NCBI RefSeq assembly: GCF_000314855.2
Contig: NZ_KB233223.1
Coordinates: forward strand, 571,904-635,903
Source of the DNA: Providencia burhodogranariea DSM 19968
GTDB lineage: Bacteria; Pseudomonadota; Gammaproteobacteria; Enterobacterales; Enterobacteriaceae
DNA: 64,000 nucleotides
Direction: 5' to 3'
Part shown: positions 55,221 to 64,000 of the stretch, piece by piece
Position numbering within the stretch: the first letter of the stretch is position 1
How the letters are laid out: each line of letters opens with the position of its first letter
Notes under the pieces: model-generated
Told to the model about the DNA's origin: nothing
What the model saw: the letters and a program-made list of their open reading frames with translations, nothing else
Databases searched by the model: none
Position numbers and translations under genes: made by a program

Positions 55221-55228
55221 CTTCAGGA

Positions 55229-55885
55229 TTAGTCGTCTTGTTCTTGCTCTTTGGCTTCTTGGGCGATTTCTTTTAAAGTTTTTTTCTTTTTATTTTTAAG
55301 TTTTTGCCAAATTCGGCTTTCTTGGCCGCGCCATAAGCGTTGGATATTACCGTGATGGCGGACAAGGATAAGGCAAGAAAGCATAGCGACGGGAAAGGTG
55401 AATTCAGGTTTAAACCACCAGACATAAAAAGGAGCGAGTAGGGCGCCGACAATTGCGCCTAGAGATGAATAACCGCTAAGTAATACAGTTAGTAGCCATG
55501 TTCCAGCGATTAACCCAGACAGATCCCAACCAATAGCGGCAATTGAACCAAATGCAGTTGCTACGCCTTTTCCGCCTTTAAATCGAAAGAAAACAGGGTA
55601 AATATGCCCAAGACAGGCTGCAATTGCGACAAAGCCAAGATAGAATGGTGGGACTTTTAGATAGTAAGCCAACCAAACAGGGATCATACCCTTTAAGACG
55701 TCGCAAATGAGTACTGCGCCAGCAGCGGCTTTACCTCCGACACGTAATACGTTAGTTGCACCCGGGTTACCAGAGCCGTGTTGACGAGGATCGGGCAGCC
55801 TAGCCAAGCGACAGATCAGTATCGCACTGGAAACTGAGCCACAAAGGTAGGCAAAGATTATCATGCCAAGCGCGGTTGCACTCAT
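55229..55885 (-). CDS. plsY: Acyl-phosphate:glycerol-3-phosphate acyltransferase
   Basis: 218 residues from the ATG at 55885 ([20 protein letters not shown]), where E. coli PlsY also starts; the open frame reaches 55927. Five or six transmembrane helices, with the catalytic loops [12 protein letters not shown] near 36 (acyl-phosphate site), and [13 protein letters not shown] near 100. It makes lysophosphatidic acid in phospholipid synthesis. Divergent from folB, as in E. coli. Unusually basic and acidic C-terminal tail ([20 protein letters not shown]). Confidence 0.97.
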   Translation of the reverse strand: MSATALGMIIFAYLCGSVSSAILICRLARLPDPRQHGSGNPGATNVLRVGGKAAAGAVLICDVLKGMIPVWLAYYLKVPPFYLGFVAIAACLGHIYPVFFRFKGGKGVATAFGSIAAIGWDLSGLIAGTWLLTVLLSGYSSLGAIVGALLAPFYVWWFKPEFTFPVAMLSCLILVRHHGNIQRLWRGQESRIWQKLKNKKKKTLKEIAQEAKEQEQDD

Positions 55886-55999
55886 AACTAACTCCAAAAC
55901 AGTTAAGGCGACATATTTATAATTCACTTCTATCTTGGATAATACGCATATTTTCCTTGAAGTGGTATCAATTCAGCACATAAACGAGAAAATGACGTG

Positions 56000-56359
56000 A
56001 TGGATATCGTATTTATTGAACAATTATCAGTCATCACCACGATTGGTGTATATGACTGGGAGCAAGAAATTGAGCAAAAGTTAGTGCTCGATATCGAAAT
56101 GGGATGGGATAACAAACGCGCATCAATGAGCGATAATGTTACTGATTGTCTCGATTACGCGCAAATTAGCCAGGCGATCGTTGCACATATTAGCTACAAT
56201 AAATTTGGTTTAGTTGAGCGTGTTGCAGAAGAGGTTGCTCAATTGCTATTAAATAATTTTGGTTGCCCTTGGGTACGAATTAAAGTCGCTAAGCCAGGTG
56301 CAGTTGCGCGAGCACGGCAAGTGGGAGTGATCATTGAAAGAGGCTCTAAACCAGTATAA
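56000..56359 (+). CDS. folB: Dihydroneopterin aldolase
   Basis: 119 residues from the ATG at 56000 (MDIVFIEQLSVITTIGVYDW). Family hallmarks: GVYDWEQ with the pterin-binding region, CLDYAQISQAI, LVERVAEEVAQLLL with the catalytic Glu, VRIKVAKPGAVARA with the active-site Lys. Converts dihydroneopterin to 6-hydroxymethyl-dihydropterin in folate synthesis. In E. coli uppP (bacA) follows; here cca follows directly on the other strand. Confidence 0.97.
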   Translation: MDIVFIEQLSVITTIGVYDWEQEIEQKLVLDIEMGWDNKRASMSDNVTDCLDYAQISQAIVAHISYNKFGLVERVAEEVAQLLLNNFGCPWVRIKVAKPGAVARARQVGVIIERGSKPV

Positions 56360-56363
56360 ATGA

Positions 56364-56394
56364 GAATGCTGGCGGCATTTAACCGCCAGCATTC
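56364..56394. terminator. Bidirectional terminator between folB and cca
   Basis: Perfect 12-bp stem GAATGCTGGCGG/CCGCCAGCATTC with a 7-nt loop in a 46-bp gap between convergent genes. Confidence 0.85.
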
Positions 56395-56405
56395 ATTCGG
56401 TTAGG

Positions 56406-57635
56406 CTAAAAGGCTTGTTGAAGCCGCCACTTCTCTACATTTTCAACCCGCTGACGAGTGAGTTCTTCTCGTATTTGTGGGCCTTGAAATCCTTGTTCAA
56501 CAATCGGTTTTACACTAACAGCTTGTGCGATTGAAAAGGCTTGGCGTAAAAATTCACCTTGAGGATAAGCTTGTTGTTCTAAGCCACCTCGACCCCTAGC
56601 ATCAGCTTCACTAATCAAGCTTAACTGTGTAACCCGTTCAGGCTTGCGCCAGCTATCAAGCCCATCAAATAATTGAATCAGCTCTATTGCACTGAGCCTA
56701 TTGATAACATGCACTTTGTCATGATAACGGGCAGTGAGACGAGCAAGATCTCGAGCATTATTAGGAATTTTTAACCGATCACATAAGTTATCAATCAATG
56801 CAATTCCCACCTCACCATGATTGGGATGGCTAGGCCAGACTTCTTTCGGCGTTAGCCCTTTACCGACATCATGACATAATGCAGCAAAGCGAATATTGAT
56901 ATCTTGTGACAGCTGTGCAGCCATACGTAATACCATCAAAGTATGAATGCCAGTATCAATTTCTGGGTGCCACTTTGCTGGTGCAGGCACACCGAACAAG
57001 TTATCAATTTCAGGAAATAATACCGCAAGAGCGCCACATTGGCGTAGTACTTCTAAATAGACTTGTGGTGCATTTGACGTTAAGGCTTTTTCTGTTTCAG
57101 CCCAAACACGCTCGGCGGTAAGATGTTCTAATTCGCCTGAGGTAGTCATCGATTGCATTAACGACAATGTTTCTGGTGCAATTTGAAAGCCTTGTGCTGC
57201 ATAACGAGCTGCAAAACGCGCAACGCGCAAGACGCGTAGTGGGTCTTCAGCAAATGCATCAGAGACATGCCGAAGAATACGCTGATTCAAATCATCAACC
57301 CCATGATAAGGATCAGTTAATTGACCTTGGGAGTCTTTAGCAATGGCATTAATTGTCAGATCACGACGAAGAAGATCATCCTCAATGGTGACATCTGGCG
57401 CAGAATAGCAGCTAAAACCCGTATAGCCAGAACCTGTTTTACGTTCAGTTCGTGCTAAAGCATATTCTTCATGGGTTTTTGGATGAAGGAATACGGGAAA
57501 ATCTTTACCGACCTGCTGGTAGCCCTGCGCCAACATGGCCTCAGGTGTTGAGCCGACCACGACATAGTCTCTATCAGAAATAGGAAGACCAAGAAGTTCG
57601 TCACGCACTGCGCCGCCAACGAGATATATTTTCAT
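56406..57635 (-). CDS. cca: Multifunctional CCA-adding protein
   Basis: 409 residues (E. coli 412). Class II nucleotidyltransferase head: [20 protein letters not shown] at residues 7-26 with Dx[13 protein letters not shown] motif near 87, and [20 protein letters not shown] for the neck. A C-terminal HD domain ([14 protein letters not shown] near 249) gives phosphatase and phosphodiesterase activities. Adds or repairs the 3' CCA of tRNAs. Starts 10 bp after ygiM on the same strand, so co-transcribed. Confidence 0.97.
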   Translation of the reverse strand: MKIYLVGGAVRDELLGLPISDRDYVVVGSTPEAMLAQGYQQVGKDFPVFLHPKTHEEYALARTERKTGSGYTGFSCYSAPDVTIEDDLLRRDLTINAIAKDSQGQLTDPYHGVDDLNQRILRHVSDAFAEDPLRVLRVARFAARYAAQGFQIAPETLSLMQSMTTSGELEHLTAERVWAETEKALTSNAPQVYLEVLRQCGALAVLFPEIDNLFGVPAPAKWHPEIDTGIHTLMVLRMAAQLSQDINIRFAALCHDVGKGLTPKEVWPSHPNHGEVGIALIDNLCDRLKIPNNARDLARLTARYHDKVHVINRLSAIELIQLFDGLDSWRKPERVTQLSLISEADARGRGGLEQQAYPQGEFLRQAFSIAQAVSVKPIVEQGFQGPQIREELTRQRVENVEKWRLQQAF

Positions 57636-57645
57636 TATCGTAACC

Positions 57646-58263
57646 TTAACTCATCCAACGGTCATTACGCTTTTTACGACGTGGAATAATGTGCGGTAGG
57701 ATCAATCCAAGGATAAGGCCAACACCTGCAACACCGCCACCATACATAAACCATTGCAATATTAATTCACGACGGCGGTCATCAAGATTAACTTCTACGA
57801 TTTCTAATTTTTTACCGGCTTTAATTAATTCGTTTTTTAGTTTTTCATTTTCAGATTTTAATTGCTTAACGGTGTTGTCATTATCAGCAACTCGTTGCTG
57901 CATATCTGCCGTTCTGGTATTCCACGTATTGTCGATATTTTCTAATTGTTGGCGTAATTTTTGGTTCTCAGCTTCTAACTCAGGAATGCGTGTTTTCATA
58001 CTCGGAGTTGTACTGAGTTGCTCTGATGGTAGCCAAACAGTGCGACCACGTTCATCTTTAACTTGAGCGAAATTATCATTCGTTGAAATCAATTCAACGC
58101 TTTCACCCGCATTTAGTGTGCCAACAATGCGATATTTTGTTCCTGGCCCACTATGTACATAAGTTGATAAGTCATCAGAAACATAACGTTTCTCAGCAGC
58201 AGAGGCGCTGACTGACAGACCTAGCCCCATGATTGAAATTAGTAATAATGGTATTTTTCGCAT
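57646..58263 (-). CDS. ygiM: TIGR04211 SH3-domain membrane protein YgiM
   Basis: 205 residues. Signal peptide (1-22), bacterial SH3 domain (about 25-90; [20 protein letters not shown]), a coiled coil (about 95-165), and a C-terminal transmembrane helix ([20 protein letters not shown]) followed by a basic tail. Periplasm-facing, probably bound to peptidoglycan or the inner membrane; function unproven. Same position (beside cca, divergent from ygiF) as E. coli. Confidence 0.94.
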   Translation of the reverse strand: MRKIPLLLISIMGLGLSVSASAAEKRYVSDDLSTYVHSGPGTKYRIVGTLNAGESVELISTNDNFAQVKDERGRTVWLPSEQLSTTPSMKTRIPELEAENQKLRQQLENIDNTWNTRTADMQQRVADNDNTVKQLKSENEKLKNELIKAGKKLEIVEVNLDDRRRELILQWFMYGGGVAGVGLILGLILPHIIPRRKKRNDRWMS

Positions 58264-58524
58264 GGTATTTATTTTCTATTAGTTATGGTGAATGAATTAA
58301 GTGTGTAGACAAATACTAAAGAGTTCAGTGTGCGTGTGCAAACGCTAAACCAGAATGGGAACTATCCTAACTCACTATATAGCGTACAAATATTCTCATT
58401 TCTTGACACAAAGCCCTGAAATAAATTCAGTGTATAGAATTTTTGGTTTCTTTGCGCTTTGTTTTCTCAGTCCACGCTGATTGGGGTAATATAATGCTAG
58501 CAAAATTATCAATTAAGGAAATGT

Positions 58525-59487
58525 ATGAGCCACATAGAAGTTGAACTTAAATTGGCTGCTCAGACTGCAGCGATAGATGCAGTACGCCAATCTTTAGCAA
58601 CACTTTCCCATCAACATACAGAACCCAAGCAACTGACGAATATCTATTTTGATACCGAAGAACGTCAGTTACGTCAATGGGATATGGGGTTACGTATTCG
58701 TGGCTGCGATGGTCATTATGAAATGACGATTAAAACCGCAGGGCAAGTTATTGGTGGCTTGCATCAACGTCCTGAATATAACGTCGATATAAACGAACCA
58801 GAAGTCAATTTAGCGGCGTTCCCAACGGAAATCTGGCCAGAAGGAACAGATATTCAGCAATTACAAGCACAGCTGCAAATTCTCTTTAGTACCCACTTTA
58901 TGCGTGAGATCTGGTTAGTCACTTTTGAAGATAGCGAGATTGAAGTTGTCTTTGATCAGGGGGAAATTTCAGCAGGAGCACAAACTCTTCCTATTCAAGA
59001 GTTTGAAATGGAATTGAAAAAAGGCTTTATTGCCGATGTGTTGAATTTAGCTAAGAAACTAGCAGATATCGATGGTCTTCGCCTTTCAGCAACGAGTAAA
59101 GCGGCACGAGGTTACTCTTTAATACAGCCTCAAAAAGTGGTATTGCAGCAACCAGAAACGGTGTTTAATTATGAACAGAAACCAATAGAACAAGCACTTA
59201 CGTACATGCAAAAGCTCTGTGAGCAGCATGAAGCTTATTGGTTAGCAGATAAAGCCGATGCACGTGATGGGTTTGAAGTGTTTTTACGTTTTGTTCAAGC
59301 ATTCTTAGTGCATTATCGCAATTCAGCACCTCAGTTTATACAAGATATCCCACTGGAACAGCTTCGTTCAGATATCACAGATGAAACCATCAGCGCAGAA
59401 ACTTTTTGCTATAGCAGCCGCTGGCTAAAGAGCAAATTAGCCTTTACTCAGTGGTTAATTGCTTTGACGTATACTGATATCCATTAA
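58525..59487 (+). CDS. ygiF: CYTH-domain inorganic triphosphatase, short form of YgiF
   Basis: 320 residues against 433 in E. coli. The CYTH tunnel fold is complete (about 1-200): HIEVELKLA with the EXEXK motif, FDTEERQLRQWDMGLRIR, EMTIKT, FEVVFDQGEI-like EVVFDQGEISAGA, IQEFEMELKKG. It hydrolyses inorganic triphosphate with a divalent metal. The C-terminal CHAD-like helical part is only about 120 residues, roughly half of the usual, so it is truncated or of another type. It starts an operon with glnE (9-bp gap). Confidence 0.9.
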   Translation: MSHIEVELKLAAQTAAIDAVRQSLATLSHQHTEPKQLTNIYFDTEERQLRQWDMGLRIRGCDGHYEMTIKTAGQVIGGLHQRPEYNVDINEPEVNLAAFPTEIWPEGTDIQQLQAQLQILFSTHFMREIWLVTFEDSEIEVVFDQGEISAGAQTLPIQEFEMELKKGFIADVLNLAKKLADIDGLRLSATSKAARGYSLIQPQKVVLQQPETVFNYEQKPIEQALTYMQKLCEQHEAYWLADKADARDGFEVFLRFVQAFLVHYRNSAPQFIQDIPLEQLRSDITDETISAETFCYSSRWLKSKLAFTQWLIALTYTDIH

Positions 59488-59496
59488 GGTGTTGAT

Positions 59497-62346
59497 ATGC
59501 ATCCTTTTCCTGAATTGCTGCACAGCCAGCGTGAATATGTTTTAGCGGGACTAGCAGGTCAATCGAATGATTTATTGCCGTTAAGTGACGAAGAGGTCTC
59601 TTTTTTAAGCTTCAGTGATTTTGCTTTAAAACAGGTTTTAGCTTATCCCATTTTTTTAGAGCAGATCCGTAAACAACCACCCGAAGCGAATGAGTGGCAA
59701 CATTATACTCAGTGGTTAGCTAAGGATTTAAATGCGGTTGTGGATGAAGATCATTTAATGCGCGTTTTACGCGCTTTTCGTCATCAAATGCTGGTCAGAG
59801 CCGCTTGGATGCAAGCATTACACTCCAGTACGGAAAAGGAAACACTTCAACAATTAAGTTCACTTGCGGAAACGTTGATTGTAGCCGCAAGAGATTGGCT
59901 GTATCGGCAATATAGCCAAATATGGGGAACGCCTTGCGATAGTGAGGGTAATCCACTGCCGTTACTCATCCTTGGAATGGGTAAATTAGGTGGGGGAGAA
60001 CTCAATTTCTCATCTGATGTCGATTTGATTTTTGCCTATCCAGAAAATGGTGTCACTCGCGGAGGCCGTAAAGAACTCGATAATGCACAATTCTTTACCC
60101 GTTTAGGTCAAAAACTGATCCGTGTTCTCGATCAAGTTACTGTAGAAGGTTTTGTTTATCGTGTTGATATGCGGTTACGCCCATTTGGCGATAGTGGCCC
60201 GTTAGTATTTAGTTTCTCAGCATTAGAAGATTATTATCAGGAACAAGGGCGCGACTGGGAACGCTATGCAATGGTTAAGGCACGTATTATGGGGCCTGAT
60301 AGCTTGCATTATGCGGAAAGTTTGCGCCAATTGCTGCGCCCTTTTGTGTATCGTCGCTATATTGATTTTAGTGTTATTCAATCATTACGTAACATGAAAA
60401 ATATGATTGAGCGTGAAGTTAGGCGTCGTGGTTTAGTTGATAACATTAAGCTCGGTGCTGGCGGCATACGTGAAATTGAATTTATTGCTCAAGTTTTTCA
60501 ATTAATACGGGGTGGACGTGAACCCACTTTACAGTCCCAATCGCTATTATTAGTAATGAGCAGCATTCGTGAACAGGGGCTACTTCCTAATGAGCAAGTT
60601 GCACAGTTACTGGATGCTTATTTCTTTTTGCGTCGAGTCGAAAATTTACTGCAAAGTATTGATGATCAGCAAACTCAAACTCTCCCTGAAGATGCACTTA
60701 ATAAAGCTCGTTTAGCTTGGGGAATGGGATTTGAACATTGGGATGCATTTTCTCAAACATTAACGCAAAAAATGGCAATTGTTCATCATATTTTCACTGA
60801 GTTAATTGGTCAGGATGATGAGGAAGAGACAAAAGATACCTTTGATGAAATCTATATCACGCTGTGGCAAGGGGAATTATCTAAAGAAGAGTTAGCGCCA
60901 TACTTACCTTCTAAAGATGAGGAAACTGCACAAAAAATGATCCATGGCATTTTGATGTTTCGCTATGATTTAAATAAGCGGACTATTGGTCCTCGTGGGC
61001 GAGATGTTCTTGATGATTTAATGCCAAAGTTATTAACAAAGGTTAGTGAAAGGGCCGATGCAGGTCAAGTAGTGGAACGTTTAACGCCATTGTTATTGAG
61101 TATTGTGAGCCGTACGACGTATTTAGAGTTGATGCTCGAGTTTGATGAAGTATTAATACACGTTATTCGTTTATGTGCTGCTTCGCCAATGATTGCGGAA
61201 CAACTCGCACGTCATCCACTACTGCTGGATGAGTTGCTTGATCCTAAATCACTGTATCAACCTTTACCACTGACGGCTTATCGTGATGAGTTACGCCAAT
61301 ATTTAATGCGAGTTCCTGAGGACGATGAAGAGCAGCAACTTGAAGCATTGCGGCAATTTAAACAGGCACAGCTATTACGTATTGCGGCTGAAGATATTTC
61401 AGGTGTACTACCTGTTATGAAGGTGAGTGATCACTTGACGTACCTTGCTGAAGCTATTATTGATGCCGTTGTTCATCAGGCATGGCACACCATGGTTAAA
61501 CGTTATGGGGAACCTTCACATCTTTCTCAATTGGATGAAAAACAACTTGGCTTTGCTGTTATTGGCTATGGGAAATTAGGTGGTTGGGAGCTAGGGTATA
61601 GTTCTGACTTAGACTTGGTATTTCTGTTTGATTGCCCTAATGGCATTGTCACCAACGGTAATCGATCGATCGATGCCCGACAATTTTATTTACGAGTTGC
61701 TCAACGTATTATTCATTTATTTAGCACCCGAACCACGTCTGGAATACTGTATGAAGTTGATGCACGATTAAGGCCATCAGGCGAATCAGGTATGCTCGTG
61801 AGCACGATTGAAGCCTTTGATGACTACCAAAAAAATGATGCTTGGACATGGGAGCATCAAGCGTTGATCCGAGCGCGTATGGTTTTTGGTGATGCTAAGT
61901 TACAACAGGACTTTAACCGAATTCGCCATGAAACGCTGTGCATACCACAAGATGCGGAAACTTTGCGTCAACAAGTGCGCGATATGCGCCTTAAAATGCA
62001 TCAGCATTTGGGAAGTCACCAAAATACACAATTTGATTTGAAAGCCGATCCCGGTGGTATCACTGATATTGAATTTATCGCACAATACCTCGTTTTACGT
62101 TATGCCCCGACAAATGGGTCGCTAACTCGATGGTCTGACAATGTGCGTATTTTTGAACTAATGGCACAGAATCAGTTTATGCCTGAAGAAGAGGCCAATG
62201 CCTTAACGCAAGCATATGTCACGATGCGTGATGAACTGCACCACTTAGCATTGCAGTCTCTTCCTAGCCGAGTCGATATCAATCAGTTAGCTGCAGAACG
62301 CGAGCAAGTTTTAGCAAGTTGGGTAAAATGGTTAGGCGTTGCCTAA
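59497..62346 (+). CDS. glnE: Bifunctional glutamine synthetase adenylyltransferase/adenylyl-removing enzyme
   Basis: 949 residues (E. coli 946). Two nucleotidyltransferase domains: [20 protein letters not shown] near residue 158 (adenylyl-removing) and [20 protein letters not shown] near 690 (adenylylating), each with its DxD, and a central regulatory helical part. It adds or removes AMP on GlnA in answer to PII and glutamine. Follows ygiF by 9 bp and precedes hldE, as in E. coli. Confidence 0.98.
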   Translation: MHPFPELLHSQREYVLAGLAGQSNDLLPLSDEEVSFLSFSDFALKQVLAYPIFLEQIRKQPPEANEWQHYTQWLAKDLNAVVDEDHLMRVLRAFRHQMLVRAAWMQALHSSTEKETLQQLSSLAETLIVAARDWLYRQYSQIWGTPCDSEGNPLPLLILGMGKLGGGELNFSSDVDLIFAYPENGVTRGGRKELDNAQFFTRLGQKLIRVLDQVTVEGFVYRVDMRLRPFGDSGPLVFSFSALEDYYQEQGRDWERYAMVKARIMGPDSLHYAESLRQLLRPFVYRRYIDFSVIQSLRNMKNMIEREVRRRGLVDNIKLGAGGIREIEFIAQVFQLIRGGREPTLQSQSLLLVMSSIREQGLLPNEQVAQLLDAYFFLRRVENLLQSIDDQQTQTLPEDALNKARLAWGMGFEHWDAFSQTLTQKMAIVHHIFTELIGQDDEEETKDTFDEIYITLWQGELSKEELAPYLPSKDEETAQKMIHGILMFRYDLNKRTIGPRGRDVLDDLMPKLLTKVSERADAGQVVERLTPLLLSIVSRTTYLELMLEFDEVLIHVIRLCAASPMIAEQLARHPLLLDELLDPKSLYQPLPLTAYRDELRQYLMRVPEDDEEQQLEALRQFKQAQLLRIAAEDISGVLPVMKVSDHLTYLAEAIIDAVVHQAWHTMVKRYGEPSHLSQLDEKQLGFAVIGYGKLGGWELGYSSDLDLVFLFDCPNGIVTNGNRSIDARQFYLRVAQRIIHLFSTRTTSGILYEVDARLRPSGESGMLVSTIEAFDDYQKNDAWTWEHQALIRARMVFGDAKLQQDFNRIRHETLCIPQDAETLRQQVRDMRLKMHQHLGSHQNTQFDLKADPGGITDIEFIAQYLVLRYAPTNGSLTRWSDNVRIFELMAQNQFMPEEEANALTQAYVTMRDELHHLALQSLPSRVDINQLAAEREQVLASWVKWLGVA

Positions 62347-62458
62347 TTCAATAATCTTATTCATCAAATTCAGTATTCTATTTCAATACTTGTCATGCAA
62401 CTTTAAGCATGATTGGTATAAAATGAATATCAGGTTTCTTTTTTAACTGGAGTTCGGG

Positions 62459-63889
62459 ATGAAAGTAACACTTCCTGATTATAAACAAGCAGGCGTATTG
62501 GTTGTTGGTGATGTCATGTTAGATCGCTATTGGCATGGTCAAGCTAACCGTATTTCACCAGAAGCACCGGTTCCGGTGGTAAAAGTTAACGTGGTAGAAG
62601 AGCGTCCCGGTGGGGCCGCGAACGTCGCAATGAATATTGCATCATTGGGCGCTAATTCTCGTCTAGTTGGGTTGACGGGTATTGATGATGCCGCAAAAGT
62701 ATTAGCTGAAACTCTTAATGCAGTGAAAGTTCGCTGTGATTTTGTGGCGATCCCCACTCATCCTACAATTACTAAATTACGCGTTTTATCTCGTAATCAA
62801 CAATTGATCCGCCTTGATTTTGAGGAAGGATTTGAAAATGTTGATGTACAACCAATGCTAGAACGCATTGAGCAAGCCTTACCTCATATTGGTGCATTGG
62901 TACTGTCGGATTATGCAAAAGGGGCACTATCGCAGGTTCAGAAAATGATCACACTGGCAAATAAAGCCGGCGTTCCTGTATTGATCGACCCAAAAGGTAG
63001 TGATTTTGAGCGTTATCGGGGGGCTACTCTCTTAACACCAAATATGTCTGAATTTGAAGCTATTGTCGGCCGTTGCCGTGATAACCAAGATGTTGAAGAG
63101 AAAGGGATGAAACTATTGGAGTCCCTCGATTTGACTGCATTATTGATCACGCGTTCAGAACAAGGCATGAGCTTGATCCGCCGTAATGAAGCACCGCTGC
63201 ATTTACCAACTGAAGCTCAAGAAGTTTATGATGTAACGGGAGCAGGTGACACGGTGATTGGCGTATTGGCAGCATCGATTGCATCCGGCCGTCCTTTACA
63301 TGAAGCTTGTGCATTAGCGAATGCTGCCGCAGGCGTGGTAGTTGGTAAGCTCGGAACCTCAACGGTTTCACCGATTGAATTAGAAAATGCCATCCGTGGC
63401 CGTGCTGATAACGGTTTTGGTGTTATGAATGAAAGTGAACTAAAACAAGCTGTTGAGAATGCAAGGCTACGTGGTGAACGTGTTGTTATGACTAATGGCT
63501 GTTTTGATATTCTTCATGCGGGTCATGTTAGTTACCTAGCTAACGCACGAAAACTCGGTGATAGGCTTATTGTGGCGGTAAATAGTGATGCATCAACACG
63601 TCGTTTAAAAGGTGAAACTCGACCAGTCAACCCGCTCGAACAACGAATGATAGTCTTAGGTGCGTTGGAATCTGTCGATTGGGTTGTACCATTTGAAGAA
63701 GATACGCCACAGCGTTTGATCGGTGAAGTATTGCCTGATGTACTTGTTAAAGGTGGCGATTATCGACCTGAAGAGATTGCGGGTAGCGAAGAGGTTTGGG
63801 CTGCTGGTGGAGAGGTCAAAGTTCTTAATTTTGAAGATGGTATTTCAACCACTAATATTATCAAAAATATTATGAAAACGACCGAGTAA
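62459..63889 (+). CDS. hldE: Bifunctional heptose 7-phosphate kinase/heptose 1-phosphate adenylyltransferase
   Basis: 476 residues (E. coli 477). The N-terminal PfkB-type kinase (about 1-318) shows [36 protein letters not shown] and [18 protein letters not shown] (catalytic Asp). The C-terminal nucleotidylyltransferase has [16 protein letters not shown] with the HxGH motif near 355. It forms ADP-D-glycero-beta-D-manno-heptose for LPS inner core. A terminator (63912-63944) follows. Confidence 0.98.
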   Translation: MKVTLPDYKQAGVLVVGDVMLDRYWHGQANRISPEAPVPVVKVNVVEERPGGAANVAMNIASLGANSRLVGLTGIDDAAKVLAETLNAVKVRCDFVAIPTHPTITKLRVLSRNQQLIRLDFEEGFENVDVQPMLERIEQALPHIGALVLSDYAKGALSQVQKMITLANKAGVPVLIDPKGSDFERYRGATLLTPNMSEFEAIVGRCRDNQDVEEKGMKLLESLDLTALLITRSEQGMSLIRRNEAPLHLPTEAQEVYDVTGAGDTVIGVLAASIASGRPLHEACALANAAAGVVVGKLGTSTVSPIELENAIRGRADNGFGVMNESELKQAVENARLRGERVVMTNGCFDILHAGHVSYLANARKLGDRLIVAVNSDASTRRLKGETRPVNPLEQRMIVLGALESVDWVVPFEEDTPQRLIGEVLPDVLVKGGDYRPEEIAGSEEVWAAGGEVKVLNFEDGISTTNIIKNIMKTTE

Positions 63890-63911
63890 ATACACGTTTA
63901 TCAATAATATA

Positions 63912-63944
63912 AAGGCCTGCTATTCAATATGATCCGCAGGCCTT
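63912..63944 (+). terminator. Terminator of hldE
   Basis: Perfect 9-bp stem AAGGCCTGC/GCAGGCCTT with a moderately T-rich tail. Confidence 0.75.
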
Positions 63945-64000
63945 ATTTCCCATAGACTTCAAGTGCCAGCTAATTGTGCGTGTCCGCATCGCTGGCAATC

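Overview
The window is a chromosomal segment of a gamma-proteobacterium of the order Enterobacterales, most likely Providencia or a close Morganellaceae relative. This rests on the conserved block rpoD-dnaG-rpsU / tsaD / plsY / folB / cca / ygiM / ygiF-glnE-hldE, the yhaKJ-yqjFKEDA-alx-sstT-fadH block, an enterobacterial-type RNase P RNA, moderate-to-low G+C, and proteins that are close but not identical to E. coli. The genus is inferred from gene content and style, not from a database search.

Layout. (a) 1-4804, minus strand: an orphan type VI secretion cassette of VgrG, a phospholipase D effector and a lipoprotein that is probably its immunity protein (cut by the window edge). (b) 5416-5789: rnpB, followed by two tandem-repeat blocks. 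(c) 6563-9522: an SOS-controlled colicin E-type DNase bacteriocin locus. The colicin gene is frameshifted. Behind it lie two different Im9-like immunity genes, a chimera of a lysis gene with a DNase remnant, and a lysis gene with a stop codon. (d) 9621-17617, minus strand: an eight-gene catabolic/transport operon. It encodes a DgaF-like aldolase, a DgaE-like PLP lyase, an amidohydrolase, the DUF4310/4311/4312 and SFCGS proteins, and a PRD protein. Upstream lies a PRD/EIIA regulator gene and a leader with repeated AAGTGGAAA boxes. (e) 18076-29457: mostly core genes: a nucleotidyltransferase, yhaK, yhaJ, yqjF, yqjK, yqjE, yqjD, yqjA, alx with its yybP-ykoY riboswitch, sstT and fadH. (f) 29708-36037: an acetyltransferase gene, tRNA-Ile2(CAU), then AT-rich accessory DNA. 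The accessory part carries a KAP P-loop NTPase, a candidate type I toxin-antitoxin pair resembling ZorO/OrzO, a VgrG tail fragment, a small HEAT-like ORF, an HdeA/B chaperone and an MFS fragment.

(g) 36120-42131: a LysR/MFS/NTF2-like cluster and a LysR/DASS transporter/histidine phosphatase cluster. (h) 42902-47131: a DUF1090 protein and a three-subunit membrane dehydrogenase (Tat-type small subunit, GMC flavoprotein, tri-heme cytochrome c). (i) 47594-63889: the macromolecular-synthesis operon and neighbours, Aer, and genes for glycerolipid, folate, tRNA, nitrogen-regulation and LPS-heptose functions.

The most noteworthy item is the small locus at about 32698-33265. It encodes a 26-residue hydrophobic peptide on the minus strand that shares the LI-VLE-A-L-(R/K)-LI pattern with ZorO. 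The Shine-Dalgarno of this gene lies in a perfect stem. About 75 nt upstream of the start is a 20-nt segment exactly complementary to the predicted 5' end of a separate small RNA (25 bp counting wobble pairs). That RNA has its own promoter-like sequence and terminator. The colicin remnant array and the uncharacterised DUF4310-4312 operon are the other two regions worth experimental attention.
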